Positions 12,217-23,200 of a stretch of DNA of 64,000 nucleotides are shown here, piece by piece. A model generated the notes under the pieces. That model was not told where the DNA came from and did not search any database. It was given only the letters and a program-made list of their open reading frames with translations. The stretch lies in NCBI RefSeq assembly GCF_037893015.1, contig NC_133658.1, positions 287,003,719-287,067,718 of the forward strand, written 5' to 3'. Numbering within the stretch: the stretch's first letter is position 1; the number at the start of each line of letters is the position of its first letter. The position numbers and the translations under genes were made by a program. The stretch is from Macrotis lagotis (Eukaryota; Chordata; Mammalia; Peramelemorphia; Peramelidae).

Positions 12217-13569
12217 CCCATTCACATTTACATTTAAGATTACTAATTCTGTATTTATCTCCATGCTATCTTTCTCCATTTATATTTATCTCTTTCCTTT
12301 TCTCACCAAAATTTTACTACCTTTCCCCTTTGATTTTTCTTTTAAAAATTTAACTTTCAGTTTATTTTCACTTAAACCTTTTCTTCCCTTTTATCAGTCC
12401 CTTTTCCCCTTATCTTTCCCTCTCCCAGTCCCCCACCCCTTCCCTATAGATCAAGTTAGATTTTTAAACCCAAGTGGGAATTTATCTTATTCCTTCACTG
12501 GGCTAAATCTTATGAATAGAATTTACTCAGCATTCACATTCTCCCTTCTTTCCCTCTAAAATTATAAATCTTTGTGCCTCTTCCCTTGGTGTTATTTATC
12601 ACTCTAATATTATTAATCAGGTATCATCAGTCACAGTTTGATTATTTGATTGCTTGATAAACTCCTATTTTCAAGATATCATTACAAATTGTTTGCTTGA
12701 TTGCTTGATAAGCAGCATTGACTCAAATTGAGGCAAATTATAATTATAATCATTTTTTACCTCAATTCTCCTCACAAACCACAATATTATCCAAAAACCT
12801 TATCATTTCTTAAATTATTTGTGCCCCCTCCTCTCCCCCAAGCCAATTTTCTTTCACACTTTACTTTCCCTTCTCCCCACCCAGAGTACTTAAAACCTTT
12901 TTTTAAGTGAAACAAGGCCAGGTACTTAACCTCTTGTTAAGGGAAACACATGTAAACCCTGATCTTATAAACTGTAAGAATCTTATACATCTCTAAGTCC
13001 TGGGAGGCTCTGGAAGTCTCATCTGAGAACTTTACAAAGGATTGTAAATTACAGAGACTTTCACTCAGGACCTTGCAGTTTGTGATGCTGAAAGGGCTCT
13101 AAGAACTGGGAAGCTCTGAAAGTCTCACCTGAGAACTTTACAAATGATTCTAAGTTAAAGAGACATTGACTCAGGACCTCAGTTTATGATACCTTCATTA
13201 GACAAGGTGCTAAGCACCATGTGATTAAAGTGAGTCAAAGAATAAGGAGGCACTTAAGTTTACAGTTAATACCCCTGCTTTTCTTCAGGACTTTTTGTCT
13301 CAAACATAGTGATGTGATCTTGGACCTCTACAATGGAGAGATAAGATCCAATTATACCCATATCCTTTAGGTTCATTCTCTTCAATTATATTCTACCCTC
13401 CAATTATTCTTAAAGAAGTAAAGTTCTAAAGAGTTAGAAGTGTTATATCTTCCCTTTTAGGGTTGTATACAATTTGATAGTCTTGACCAACATTTGTTTT
13501 ATTTTGTTTTGATTTTTCCTTCCCCTTTTAATTTACCTTTTTTATGGAATCCTTGTATTGTATATTTGG
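12217..13569 (-). other. L1 inter-ORF spacer, about 1.35 kb
   Basis: This is the region between ORF1 and ORF2 of the same L1, again pyrimidine-rich on the plus strand (12280-12450) and without coding matches. A near-repeat of about 120 bp is visible at 12990-13190, where 'ctgggaggctctggaagtct' and 'ctgggaagctctgaaagtct' start two similar blocks. Confidence 0.5.
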
Positions 13570-14467
13570 CAATTGAATTCTCTGTTCAGTTCTGGTCTTT
13601 GTGTCAGGAAATTTGGAAGCACACTATTTTCGCAGGGTCATACATTCTGGGTTGTAATCCCAGGTCTTTTGCTCTCCAAAATATGCTATTCCATTTCTTT
13701 CAGTCCTTCAGTATTGAGCTGATAGATCCTGTTTGAGTTTGACTGTGTTTCCTTTATATCTGAATTACTTTCTTTTTTGCTGCTTGCAATAGTCTCTCCT
13801 TTATCTGAGGGTTCTGAAATTTGGCTTTTACAGCCTTTGGAGTTTTTCTTTCTGGAGGGGTTCTGTGGATTCTTTCAATGGTTATATTGTTATCTTGTTC
13901 TAGTAGATTTGGGCAGTTTTCCCTTATAATCTCTTGCATGATGTTTTCCAAGGCCTTCTGGTAGTCTGATGATTGATAGATTGTCTCTCCTGGATCTATT
14001 TTTAAGGTCATTTATTTTCCCCTAAATGGTACTTTACATTTTCTTCAATTTTTCAGCCTTTTTATTTTGTTTGATGGAATCTTATAGTCTTGTAGATTCA
14101 TTGGTTTCTATTTGTTCAATTCTAATTTTTAGGGTTTTATTTACTTCAATTAATTTCCGTGTTTTCCTTTCCAGTTAGTTATTTTTACATTTAACAGAAT
14201 TGATTTCTTTGGTTAATTTTTCATAATTTTCTTGCATGACTTTCATTTTTTCCCCATTTTTCTTCTTCCTCCTCCTCTCTTTTTTGGATTTTAATTCTTT
14301 TTAAGCTCTTTGATGAGCTTTTGTATTTGAGTCCAATTTATAAACTGTTTTAATACTTCCCCTGTAAGTGATTTTTCACTGCTTTCTTCTTTAGACATGG
14401 CATTGCTGTCATTTTTTTCTGTAAAGTAGTTTTCTATAGTGAGTGCCCTTTTAGCTTTTTTATTCAT
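13570..14467 (-). pseudogene. L1 ORF1, broken
   Basis: The minus-strand ATG at 14467 opens a frame beginning MNKKAKRALTIENYF and running to about 14291, ending in a lysine-rich coil start. The RRM follows in another frame at 14011-13754 (NITIERIHRTPPERKTPKA, QIKERLLQAAKKK). The C-terminal domain (about 13740-13590) is recognisable only as scattered fragments. Frameshifts separate the pieces. Confidence 0.75.
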
Positions 14468-14547
14468 CTTTCTTGCTTTAATTCTTCTCCTGGAGTGTAG
14501 GGAGTATAGATCTAAGTTTTTCTTTTTCTTTTTTTTCTTTCTTTTCT

Positions 14548-14686
14548 TTTTTTGCAAGGCAATGGGATTAAGTGACTTGCCCAAGGCCACACAGCTAGGT
14601 AATTATTAAGTGTCTGAGGCCAGATTTGAACTCAGGTACTCCTGACTCCAGGGCTGGTGCTCTAACCATTTGGCCACCTAGCCTCC
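14548..14686 (-). mobile_element. tRNA-derived marsupial SINE
   Basis: Read on the minus strand this has the recurrent SINE body of this window: a start near 'ggtggctaggtgg', then 'agtcaggagtacctgagttc', 'cacttaataattacctagctgtgtggccttgggcaag' in slightly diverged form, and an A-rich tail. It lies in the 5' UTR of the L1. Confidence 0.85.
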
Positions 14687-15194
14687 ACCCCCCCCCCCCA
14701 ATTTTATTTTGCTGGGGCTGGGGTCTGATTCCTTACTTGTTGTTGGCCAAGATGTTGCCTATGCAGTCCATACCTTGCCTTTGTGGAGGTTTTTATCTTC
14801 CTTTATGTCCAGGTTCTGACTTAACAGTGGTTTGTTCCTGATGTAGTCCTGTCTTTTACCCTGGTGTTTTCCGGGTTCAGACTTTATTTGGGGCTGGAGT
14901 CCTCCCTGCTGGCTTGTTATTTAGCTGCTGGGACCTCTGTTATTGTTAAGCTGTCAGGACCTGGATTGCACTGTGGCTAAAAGCCTCTTGCTGGCTTTCC
15001 CTATTCTCCTGCCTCCTGGACTTTACTTCCCCTTTTCCCCCAAAGAGATGAACTTTCACTGAAGATCCTCCACAATGTCTACAGTTGAAAACTTTTTTGA
15101 ATCTTCAAGGCTTCATTGATCTTTGATAGTGGAGCTCCAGGAGCATGTTAGCTTCCTGCCACCATCTTGGCTCTGCCTTCTGGAAGTCCAAAAG

Positions 15195-15204
15195 TCTAAC
15201 TCTT
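15195..15204. repeat. Target-site duplication, right copy (tctaactctt)
   Basis: Partner of 9314-9323; see the L1 between them. Confidence 0.75.
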
Positions 15205-15383
15205 GCAAGAGTAACACTGTTGTTAAATGTTGGCAAAATCCTTGCACAGAATGGGGAGTAATTATGTAATTTAAATTGTCAAACTTGTTTATTCTGAAGT
15301 AAAAACATCCGTGTGATGTGGAAAAAATAATTTGAGATTTTTCTGTGATAGTCTTTTGCTATTTTTGATTTATATATAAAATG

Positions 15384-15439
<56 letters not shown>

Positions 15440-17334
15440 TATAAAAAGAATCTTCCTTTGATGTCCCTGATCTTTATAGCAAACTGCTATAATCAGGTCA
15501 GGTGATTAATATTAAAATCAGATTTAGAAATTTTAAGTCATTTGACTTATAGCTATTTGAATGTCAATGGCCAGTTAGGCTAGTATGTAGTTTTGGTATC
15601 TATTATCAGCTATATGTTACATAAAGAATTAAGATCTTTTAGTTTTTTATGCTAATGGGACATTTAAGCAAACCAATAAGAGGTTTTTGTGATATCAAGA
15701 TATGATATAATAAGAGAACAAGAAGTGAGGCATGTAGGCTTACGGGATGTAAATCAAGCTAATTTACATCTAACTGTGAATAAAAGGAATCCTTCTCTGT
15801 AGAGAAAAAGAACATAAACTTGCATCAGGAAAGCAAGAGATCATAGAATTAGAATTTGGGTGAATTAGTGAATAAATTGGCACCAGTCTAGGTATCAGAT
15901 TCATATATTTGTGTTATATGTCTCAGGGGCTTGGTTACAAAATTGTGGGGAAGGGGAAGTGTGATAAGGAATTGGGAGAGAAATGGGTATTTTGGATAGG
16001 CCTTTGACTTTTGCAATACACAGCCACTTGGGGACATGGGAGAGACTTTTATTTCTAGACAGGAGATAAAAGTCTATGATTTTTTTCCCCAGGGATGCAC
16101 ATTTCTTTTTGGGACATGTTTCAGCAAAGGATTCTATTTGCTTCTATTGTACCCCAAATTAGGAGACCAATTGAATTCTGGAATGTATTTACCTGGGGAT
16201 TGCTAGGGGTTAAAAAACCCCAAATCTAACAACCCTGAGAATAGAATGAGCAAGGTTTTTATAGCATTTTGAAGGTGGGGTAGTTGTGAGAAAGCAGGAT
16301 ACAGAAGCAGAGATGGCTGTTGTATATATTTCCTTATTAGACTATTACACACATGTGGCATAGTATATATAGAGGGCCAATAAAAGCCAGAAGGGGGTCA
16401 GGGTCTAACATGTTTCCTGTGATACAGGACAGTCATATACCAGAGAGACTTAGGTAGGGTGGCGTTTGCTATCTCACAGCTCCAATTGCACCTGGGGAGG
16501 GAGGGAGGCAGTTTTAGGAGGGAGCAGGAATATTGCAGGAAATAGAAAAAGGATTAGGTTAACAAGAACATTAGGTGAGTCTCAGATAAAATTTTATAGT
16601 ATATCTTGTGATTCTCAGGATCAATTTTTTGAGCCTTATCAAGATGTTCCCAGACTTGGGAGCATTAGCCAAACGGTATTTCTGAGGAGTTTCCTGGAAC
16701 TCAGAAAAGTGTCAGGGGTTACACAAATATTAATATTGCCTTTACTTCCTTAAAGGCTGTTCTGAAATCTTGGTAAGTTGTTTATTTGTTACATCAACTA
16801 ATCCCCTTCAGGATATCCTAGATACAACCTGAGGAGCCCCTCTGGGTCAGGAGCTAGTAAGGTCTTAGAACTCTTTCTGCATCTACATTGATGTATGCAT
16901 GTTGTCTCCTCAATTAGCATATGAACTTCTTGCCTTTCCTTATGTTCCCAGAATTTAGTACAATGGTTGGTACATAGAAAGGACTGAAAAATGCTTTTGA
17001 CAACTTGACTTGACCCCCCCCACCTCATAGTTTCCTAGATTTCCTTCTAGGTCTTTCCTAGATCCTCAGCTCCTAGTGCCTTCTTCTTTGAGAGGAATTT
17101 ACATATCATCCCCAAATTAGAATATGATCTTTTCAGGGTAAGGGACTATTTTTGTATATCTTTGTATCCTGAATGCTTATCCAAGTGATTGGCCTATAGT
17201 AGGAATTTAGTAAATTATTGGTGGAAGAAACAAATCCTTGATTTATTTTAGCACATTAAATAACTTTTCTTTTTTTTATAGCAGTTTATTTATTCATTTA
17301 TTTATTTATTCACTTATTTATTTTTAGGATTATA
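15205..17334. other. Noncoding; resumes the AT-rich block, with possible old LTR material
   Basis: No convincing gene. The stretch 16200-16460 has TATA-like 'agtatatatagagg' followed by 'ccaataaaagcc' and a GC-richer stretch, which could be an old LTR or a chance arrangement. A TA/CA microsatellite lies at 15380-15437. Short open frames such as the one at 16466-16753 match nothing I recognise. Confidence 0.3.
15380..15437. repeat. (TA)n(CA)n microsatellite
   Basis: Alternating TATATA followed directly by an uninterrupted CACACA run of about 36 bases. Confidence 0.95.
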
Positions 17335-17477
17335 TTTTTTTTGCAGGGCAAATGGGGTTAAGTGACTTGCCCAAGGCCACACAACTAGGTAATTATTAAG
17401 TGTCTGAGGCCGGATTTGAACTCAGGTACTCTTGACTCCAGGGCTGGTGCTCTATCCACTGCACCACCTAGCCACCC
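17335..17477 (-). mobile_element. tRNA-derived marsupial SINE
   Basis: Minus-strand copy with the full SINE body and, on the plus strand, a T-rich stretch at 17270-17340 that is its A-tail. Confidence 0.9.
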
Positions 17478-17689
17478 CGAAGTAACTTTTCTAAAAGGAA
17501 CTATGTTAATCACTTTATGAAGTGAAGAAGGTTTCCCAGGAATAATTCCAGGTAAAGTTGTAATGAGCCAGAGAGTGAGAGAAGAGCCCAACCCCTTCTC
17601 TTTGGAGTCAGGTGTTTCAGAACTGAATGTGGTCAGCCTGAGTCCATGTCAGCACTGTTGGAGACTGGCCTCTCTTGGGTCATTGGTAT

Positions 17690-17925
17690 GACTTAAGAAT
17701 AACTAACATTTTAATAGTATTTTAATGTGTGATATATACATGATTTCATTTGAGCCTCACAGAAATCCAGTGCAGTAGGTCCTATTGGTATTGTGGTTAT
17801 ATTACAAATGAACCCATTGAGTCAGGAAGTTAAGTGATTTGTTCATGGTCGCATGGCTATTCCAGGTCAAGAGGCTTCCAGAGTCCCTGAACAGTAGACT
17901 ATTCAATATAGCATGCTGCCCCATG
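17690..17925 (+). mobile_element. MIR-type SINE (ancient)
   Basis: Diverged match to the MIR / marsupial core-SINE pattern: 'tttcatttgagcctcacagaaatcc', a 'cattgagtcaggaagttaagtgatttgttcatggtc' segment and a terminal region. Boundaries approximate. Confidence 0.6.
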
Positions 17926-18096
17926 CTATTTCTTGTTATTGGAGAGGCCTTAATTTAAATATTTCCCAGAGGAGATGAAAGATTTGTTTAGGATCCCTCA
18001 ATAGAAATGAAAAAAGAATCCAGGTATCCTAACTCTCAGATTGATTTTGGCTAACTCTGTCTTTGGCAAATCAGAAGTAAACAAACCTGCCACCTG

Positions 18097-18160
18097 CCAA
18101 TCAAGTGTCTCCTTAGGCAACTGGGTAAAGGTGAATATGAAAAAAAAAGGTCCTCCCAAT
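18097..18160 (+). promoter_or_regulatory. Two CCAAT boxes upstream of ABO-like exon 1
   Basis: CCAAT motifs occur at 18097-18101 and 18156-18160, 146 and 87 bp before the start codon of the proposed exon 1. Human ABO is known to use CBF/NF-Y (CCAAT-binding) control. No CpG island and no clear TATA box is seen here, so promoter status is inferred from position only. Confidence 0.3.
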
Positions 18161-18242
18161 AGGCAGGTTTTCTTTTCTTTGCAACTGGCTTTGGTTCCCA
18201 AAACAGATACGTTTTTCCCTTCGGCCTCTGAAGGTTTGGAAT

Positions 18243-18267
18243 ATGCTGGGAGTGAAAACTCTTAAAG
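18243..18267 (+). CDS. ABO: ABO-like exon 1 (start codon, 25 nt)
   Basis: ATG at 18243 opens MLGVKTLK and leaves one base before the donor GTGAGC at 18268. Human ABO exon 1 is likewise tiny (28 coding nt), ends in phase 1 before a GTGAG-type donor and has a similar V-x-T-L core. Joined to the next exon it gives Glu9 and continues in frame. No other upstream ATG-plus-donor fitted as well, but this exon is too short for certainty. Confidence 0.6.
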
Positions 18268-20171
18268 GTGAGCCGAGCAGGAGTGGGCTGTTCTGTTTGT
18301 TCAAAGTCTTCTCCCACCCAATTCAGCCTACATATTCAGCACCCAAGGTGCCTAGCTCTGGGTTTAATTGAGACTTTGGACTGAGAGCTATTATGGGGGA
18401 AGGGGTAATTGGAGGAAGGCATCATCTCTCAAGGAAGAGTGGGAGTGTATCATCTCTGTGTATTTCCAAGTTTTAAAGCTGGCCTTTTGGGTCTATGGCA
18501 TTCAATGGAGTGACAAATCTAAAGGGTAAGGTAAGGACTTAACAGTCTGGACTCTGTCAGATCCTGCCCACTCACAGAATTTTAGTGGAGCAGCACTGAG
18601 CTTGGGTATAAAAATGACTGTTGGATGCTAAAGGTAGAGGAAGAGAGTTTTGGGGGCTAGATCCCTACTTCTGCCTAGGAGTCCTGTAGAGCTCAGGCTT
18701 CTTGCCACTTGCATTTGGTTGTGTCTATACCCTTGGGGGGGATCAGTTCTTGGCAAGGCTTTGTCCTCTTCTTCATTTTTTCCTCCATCTCTGACTTGTG
18801 AATAGATGGTCTGGACCTGCTGTTTTCTTCTGAGTTTTGCCTTTGACCTTCAGCCTACTCTCCTGCTGAGATTTTGCCTTTAAAGAAAACAATGGCACCC
18901 TCTCCACCGGCTCTGACACACACCCACAGACACCCTGCCCCTGCTCTGCCAGGTTTTTAGTGAGTTGCTTCAGATTTGAAGGTATCTGGGCAGAGCCTTG
19001 GTTCAGTGTTCATGGATAGGGTCAGGAAGGCAATGGAGAAGTAGGGACAAGAGGGGAGAAGCAAAGAGGAAGAAGAGAAAGGGTGTGGAAAGGGATCAAG
19101 TCAGAAAGAATGGGGAGAGACAAGACAACTGGATAGGAAAAATAGGGTAGCTAGAGAGGAGGAGGAAGAAGGGTGGAAGAGCAGGGAAGTGAAGAGAGTG
19201 GAAAGAAAAAAGAAAGGTAGAGAGAGGAGACAATGGGAAAAGAAACTGGATGGGACAGAGAGAAGAAAGGAAGGGCATAAATGGAAAAGAGGAAAAGTAT
19301 GAATTCTACAAATGTCTAAGGTAAACCTTACGATGTGCACTGGAAGATGGAGGGCTTGGTAGAGCCATATGGTAGAGATATAGATTTCTCCCACGATTCT
19401 GTTCCGAAGCTCTGGCCACCAATCTCCAATAACAAACTTCTTGCTGGTTGGGGAACAAATCCACACAAACAGATGTGAGATCTCCCTGGTCTTTTCAACT
19501 GTCTGAAAGCCTTTCTGACTTGGACTTTTCTTCCTAGGGCCAGGTGGCCCGAGAAAGCTATTTGCATGTTTTCCTCCTCATCTGTGCCTAAAGAAAGCAA
19601 TTTTCTAACTGCCCCCCCCCCCCCAGCCTTCAGGTTCCAGAGATCACTAGATCCGGGTACACCCTAGTGGGAAGAAATAATGTTACATAAAATTCTGAAT
19701 CTGCAATTTCTCAGGGATTGTTCAAGTATATGTCAACATTACCACATTTCCACTTGAGAGAATAAAAAAGAAGCTCTAAATTGATCTAAGTGCATTTAAG
19801 ACTGAGGGTTTCTGTTGTTTCACAATTACTGTAAAATGTGAGATGTAAGTTGTTTGCTCAGAAAATTGTGTTACATGGACATCCTTCCACCCTCTCCCTC
19901 TTTCTCCTCTCTAACCCCACCTCTTCCTTTCCACCCCTTCCTTCCCCCTTCTCTTCCGTTTTCTCCTTCTTCCCACCCTTTTATCCTGTCCTTTTTCCTC
20001 CTTGCTTCTCCCCTCTTGCCCTTACTTCTCCACTGCCTTCCTGGACCCCTCCGTGAACACAGAACCAAGGCTCTGCCCAGGTTGCATTCTTTGCCAGACA
20101 TCATCAAGTCTGAAGCCACCCCTTAAAACCCGGCAGAGCCAGAGGGCTGCTTTCCCAACTGTATTCTATTC

Positions 20172-20206
<35 letters not shown>

Positions 20207-23200
20207 CTCCATTGTGCCCATGAATGACAATTTGACAGAGTCTCTGAAATAATGAAACTTGTCTTTTGAAAGCTTTGGGCTTTTTTCCTCTAGCCAATCC
20301 AATATTTTTGTCAGTCTCTTCTTTATTGACAATTACCTACAGAAAGTTTCAGAATTACTCTGTGAATGGATCCCAGATGAGTATTTTTTATTGCTTATTC
20401 TTCCAATAAAGTTGGATATTTTTCCCCAAAAATATTTTTAATGAGGCACTAAATATGATCATCACTTGTAATCAGTTCATTCCACATCCTTAGTCTTCAC
20501 CAGCACCTTTCAGAAGGATGCTATGAGTCTAGATAGAATAAATCCATAAGGAGTTGATATAATATTAGTTCATGCTTACTACTATACTTAAGCAATCTGA
20601 CACAGTTTCCTTTTTCAGTACCATTCCTAGAAACTTGTGCTTCTGCAACGTCAAAGCTGCTTTCTCATAAGGGCATCAAATCCTCATGTGGCTAACTTTC
20701 CCACAATTGTTATGGATGATATTGCCTTTCTGCTTGGCTCAGATAGTGATGTTCATGTATCAGATTGTCCTGGTCTCCATTTCCTTGACCTGATGACTTT
20801 CCCATTGGAGGGGGTTTTGATTGGGATTTTTTTCCTTCATAAAGGCTTCAGACACTTTCTTCTATTGACCCTGCACCTCTAATATTGCCTTTCCCCCCCA
20901 TAATCCATATCCTGGAGTATGTTTCTGAGCTATTTGTTTATGGAACTTCCCAGTGAGAATCTTTCTTAGCAGCTTTAGAAATTGCTCTCTGGTATGTGCC
21001 CTGATTCTATCAACTCTTCCAAATTTGATGTGTTTTGTCAAAGTTCTTGACTGTCCAACTGGGTTCTGATTTAGTAGGGTGTCAAGATATTGTGCACTCA
21101 GTCTGGTCTGATTATTTTTTTCATTTGTGGTCATTCACCTCTCTCTCTTTCTCTGAGTACTAGTAGCTGTGTGTTTGTTTTCCCCAGGTCTAATCTTGTT
21201 ATTGTTATGGTCAGAATAAGATAAACTGAGGCACATTCAGTTTATTAGTGAGGCTAGCAATTACCAATAAAATGTTTCATGTGGCTTCTCAGTTAACCAA
21301 AAGATCAAAAAGTAGGACTTACTAACCCTTACTAACTTACTAACCTTCTTATACTTCTAAGAAGTCCAGGAAATCAAAGAAAGGAAGTATAAAACAGTCT
21401 GAAGCATCATTGATGATGGAAAGTAATATGATTGTATGGAGGACAGGAAGGAAGAACTAGCAACAATCCTTCCTTCCAACTTGTTGCTATGGAAGTTCAT
21501 TAGTGATATTTACCTGATTGCTTGGTTATAACCATAGCAACAATAGTCCAGTTTTTTCTGAAGGTCAGCCAACCTCACAGTCAGGACAACTAGACTTCCT
21601 GATGCCCATTTGCATCTTATAAGGCTTGGCAGTCAGATAATAGATCTCCCTTAACTGTACATGAACAATAAGATGTGTAGAAATATGTTTCGTTGAATTA
21701 AGGTGATTTATGGACAACTTAGTTCAGAGAGAAAAATCTAAACTTCTCAATTTATCTTAGAAACAAAGACTTAGGAAATTTTGCACTATGTTGGGGGTGA
21801 TGTAGAATAGAATCTATTACAAAATGGAACCAGAGTCACATAGGAGTGATGATCAACCTTGAAGGACTCGCTCATTCCATCAGTGCAACAATTGGGAGCA
21901 ATTTGGGGCTGTCTGCAAAAGAGAGTGCCATCTGTATCCAGATAAGGAGATGTGGAGTTTGAACAAAGTTCAAGGACTATTCCCTTTAATTTAGAAAAAA
22001 AAACAGATATCTTATTGTCTGATCTTGTTACCTCTTAGACTTCTCTTCTTTAAGGATATGATTTCTCTCTCATCACACCCAATTTGGATCAAGGTACAAC
22101 ATGGAAACAAAGTAAAGACTGACAGATTGTTTTCTGTGGGGGTGGGGGGGAGGGAAGTAAGATTGGGGGGAAATTGTAAAACTCAAATAATATCTTTGAT
22201 AAAAATAAATTTAAAAAATGGAATCAGAATCAATTTGATTTTCTCACTCTGGATTATTTGCAATCTTCCAAATCTTTGACTTTTCTTTTCAATTTCAGTA
22301 TATTGTCTTTTTAAAAATCCTATATCTAATTCTAATATCAGAGACCTTTATGAATTTCTAGATTAAAAAAATTACAAAACTTTGAAGCAACTTAGACTTC
22401 AATAAAGGTTAAAATATATCATCCCTGTCAGCAATATTATGCATACCACAATAAATAAGCAAACTAGACACAAACTATTATGCCATAATGATACAGTAAA
22501 GAGATCCTTTAAACAAATGAGAAACCATATTGAAGCAAGTATTCAAATTAATAGCAATGTTTGCATCTACATGGATAACAATAATTGAATTCCATCTTAT
22601 ACAAATATTCAACAAAGGTGTAGCAAGTTGCACAAAGTAGAAGAAATTGTTCATGGGAAACTAGAAGACAAAATGCAAGGCAAGAAGAAAGTCAAATCAA
22701 AAAGAAACTAAAAATAGTAATAGCATTTGAAAGAATCTACAAAATTTCAGTGATGAGGAAATAAAAGCAGATTTTTTTAAATATTGGGCACCTAAATTAC
22801 AAAATACTAAAATCAACAATCTTCCCAAAAGTAACAACAAAATTGAGCTTAGTCCAACTCAAAACTCATGGGGAACAAAGGGTAAATTACAGAAACATAA
22901 AATGAATAAAATATGAAAGTATTTTTCTTTCTTTTTTCTTTAATATTTTTTCCAATTAAATGCAATGATAGTTTTTTCAACATTCACTTTTATAAAATTT
23001 TGAATTTCAGCTTTTTTCTCTCTCTTCACCTCCTCCCATCTCCCCAAGAAAACAAGTCTCATTTCTTCCATATAATCATGCAGTTCTTGTGGAAGGTTCA
23101 AGTCTAATTTATGTCTCTCTTTGCAGTAGTATTTCTCACTCCTTTGGGGGGGGAATCTTCAGTTTTGCAATAATTTTAACACTGATTTGTGTTTACTTTG

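Larger units (their letters stand above)
9324..15194 (-). mobile_element. LINE-1, nearly full length, minus strand, with target duplication
   Basis: A 5.87-kb L1 in order 5' UTR (15194-14468), ORF1 (14467-13570), spacer, ORF2 (12216 to about 10700, with an internal deletion near 10790), then ORF2 3' end and 3' UTR to 9324. The 5' end has the phrase 'caccatcttggctctgcc' typical of the L1s here. A tRNA-type SINE sits in its 5' UTR (14548-14686). The flanking 10-bp duplication shows the insertion boundaries. Coding frames are broken, so it is inactive. Confidence 0.85.

Noticed and set aside
20862..21134. A 90-residue open frame on the minus strand
   Set aside because: Not low-complexity but no recognised motif, no splice or promoter context and in a repeat-rich intron; left unassigned.
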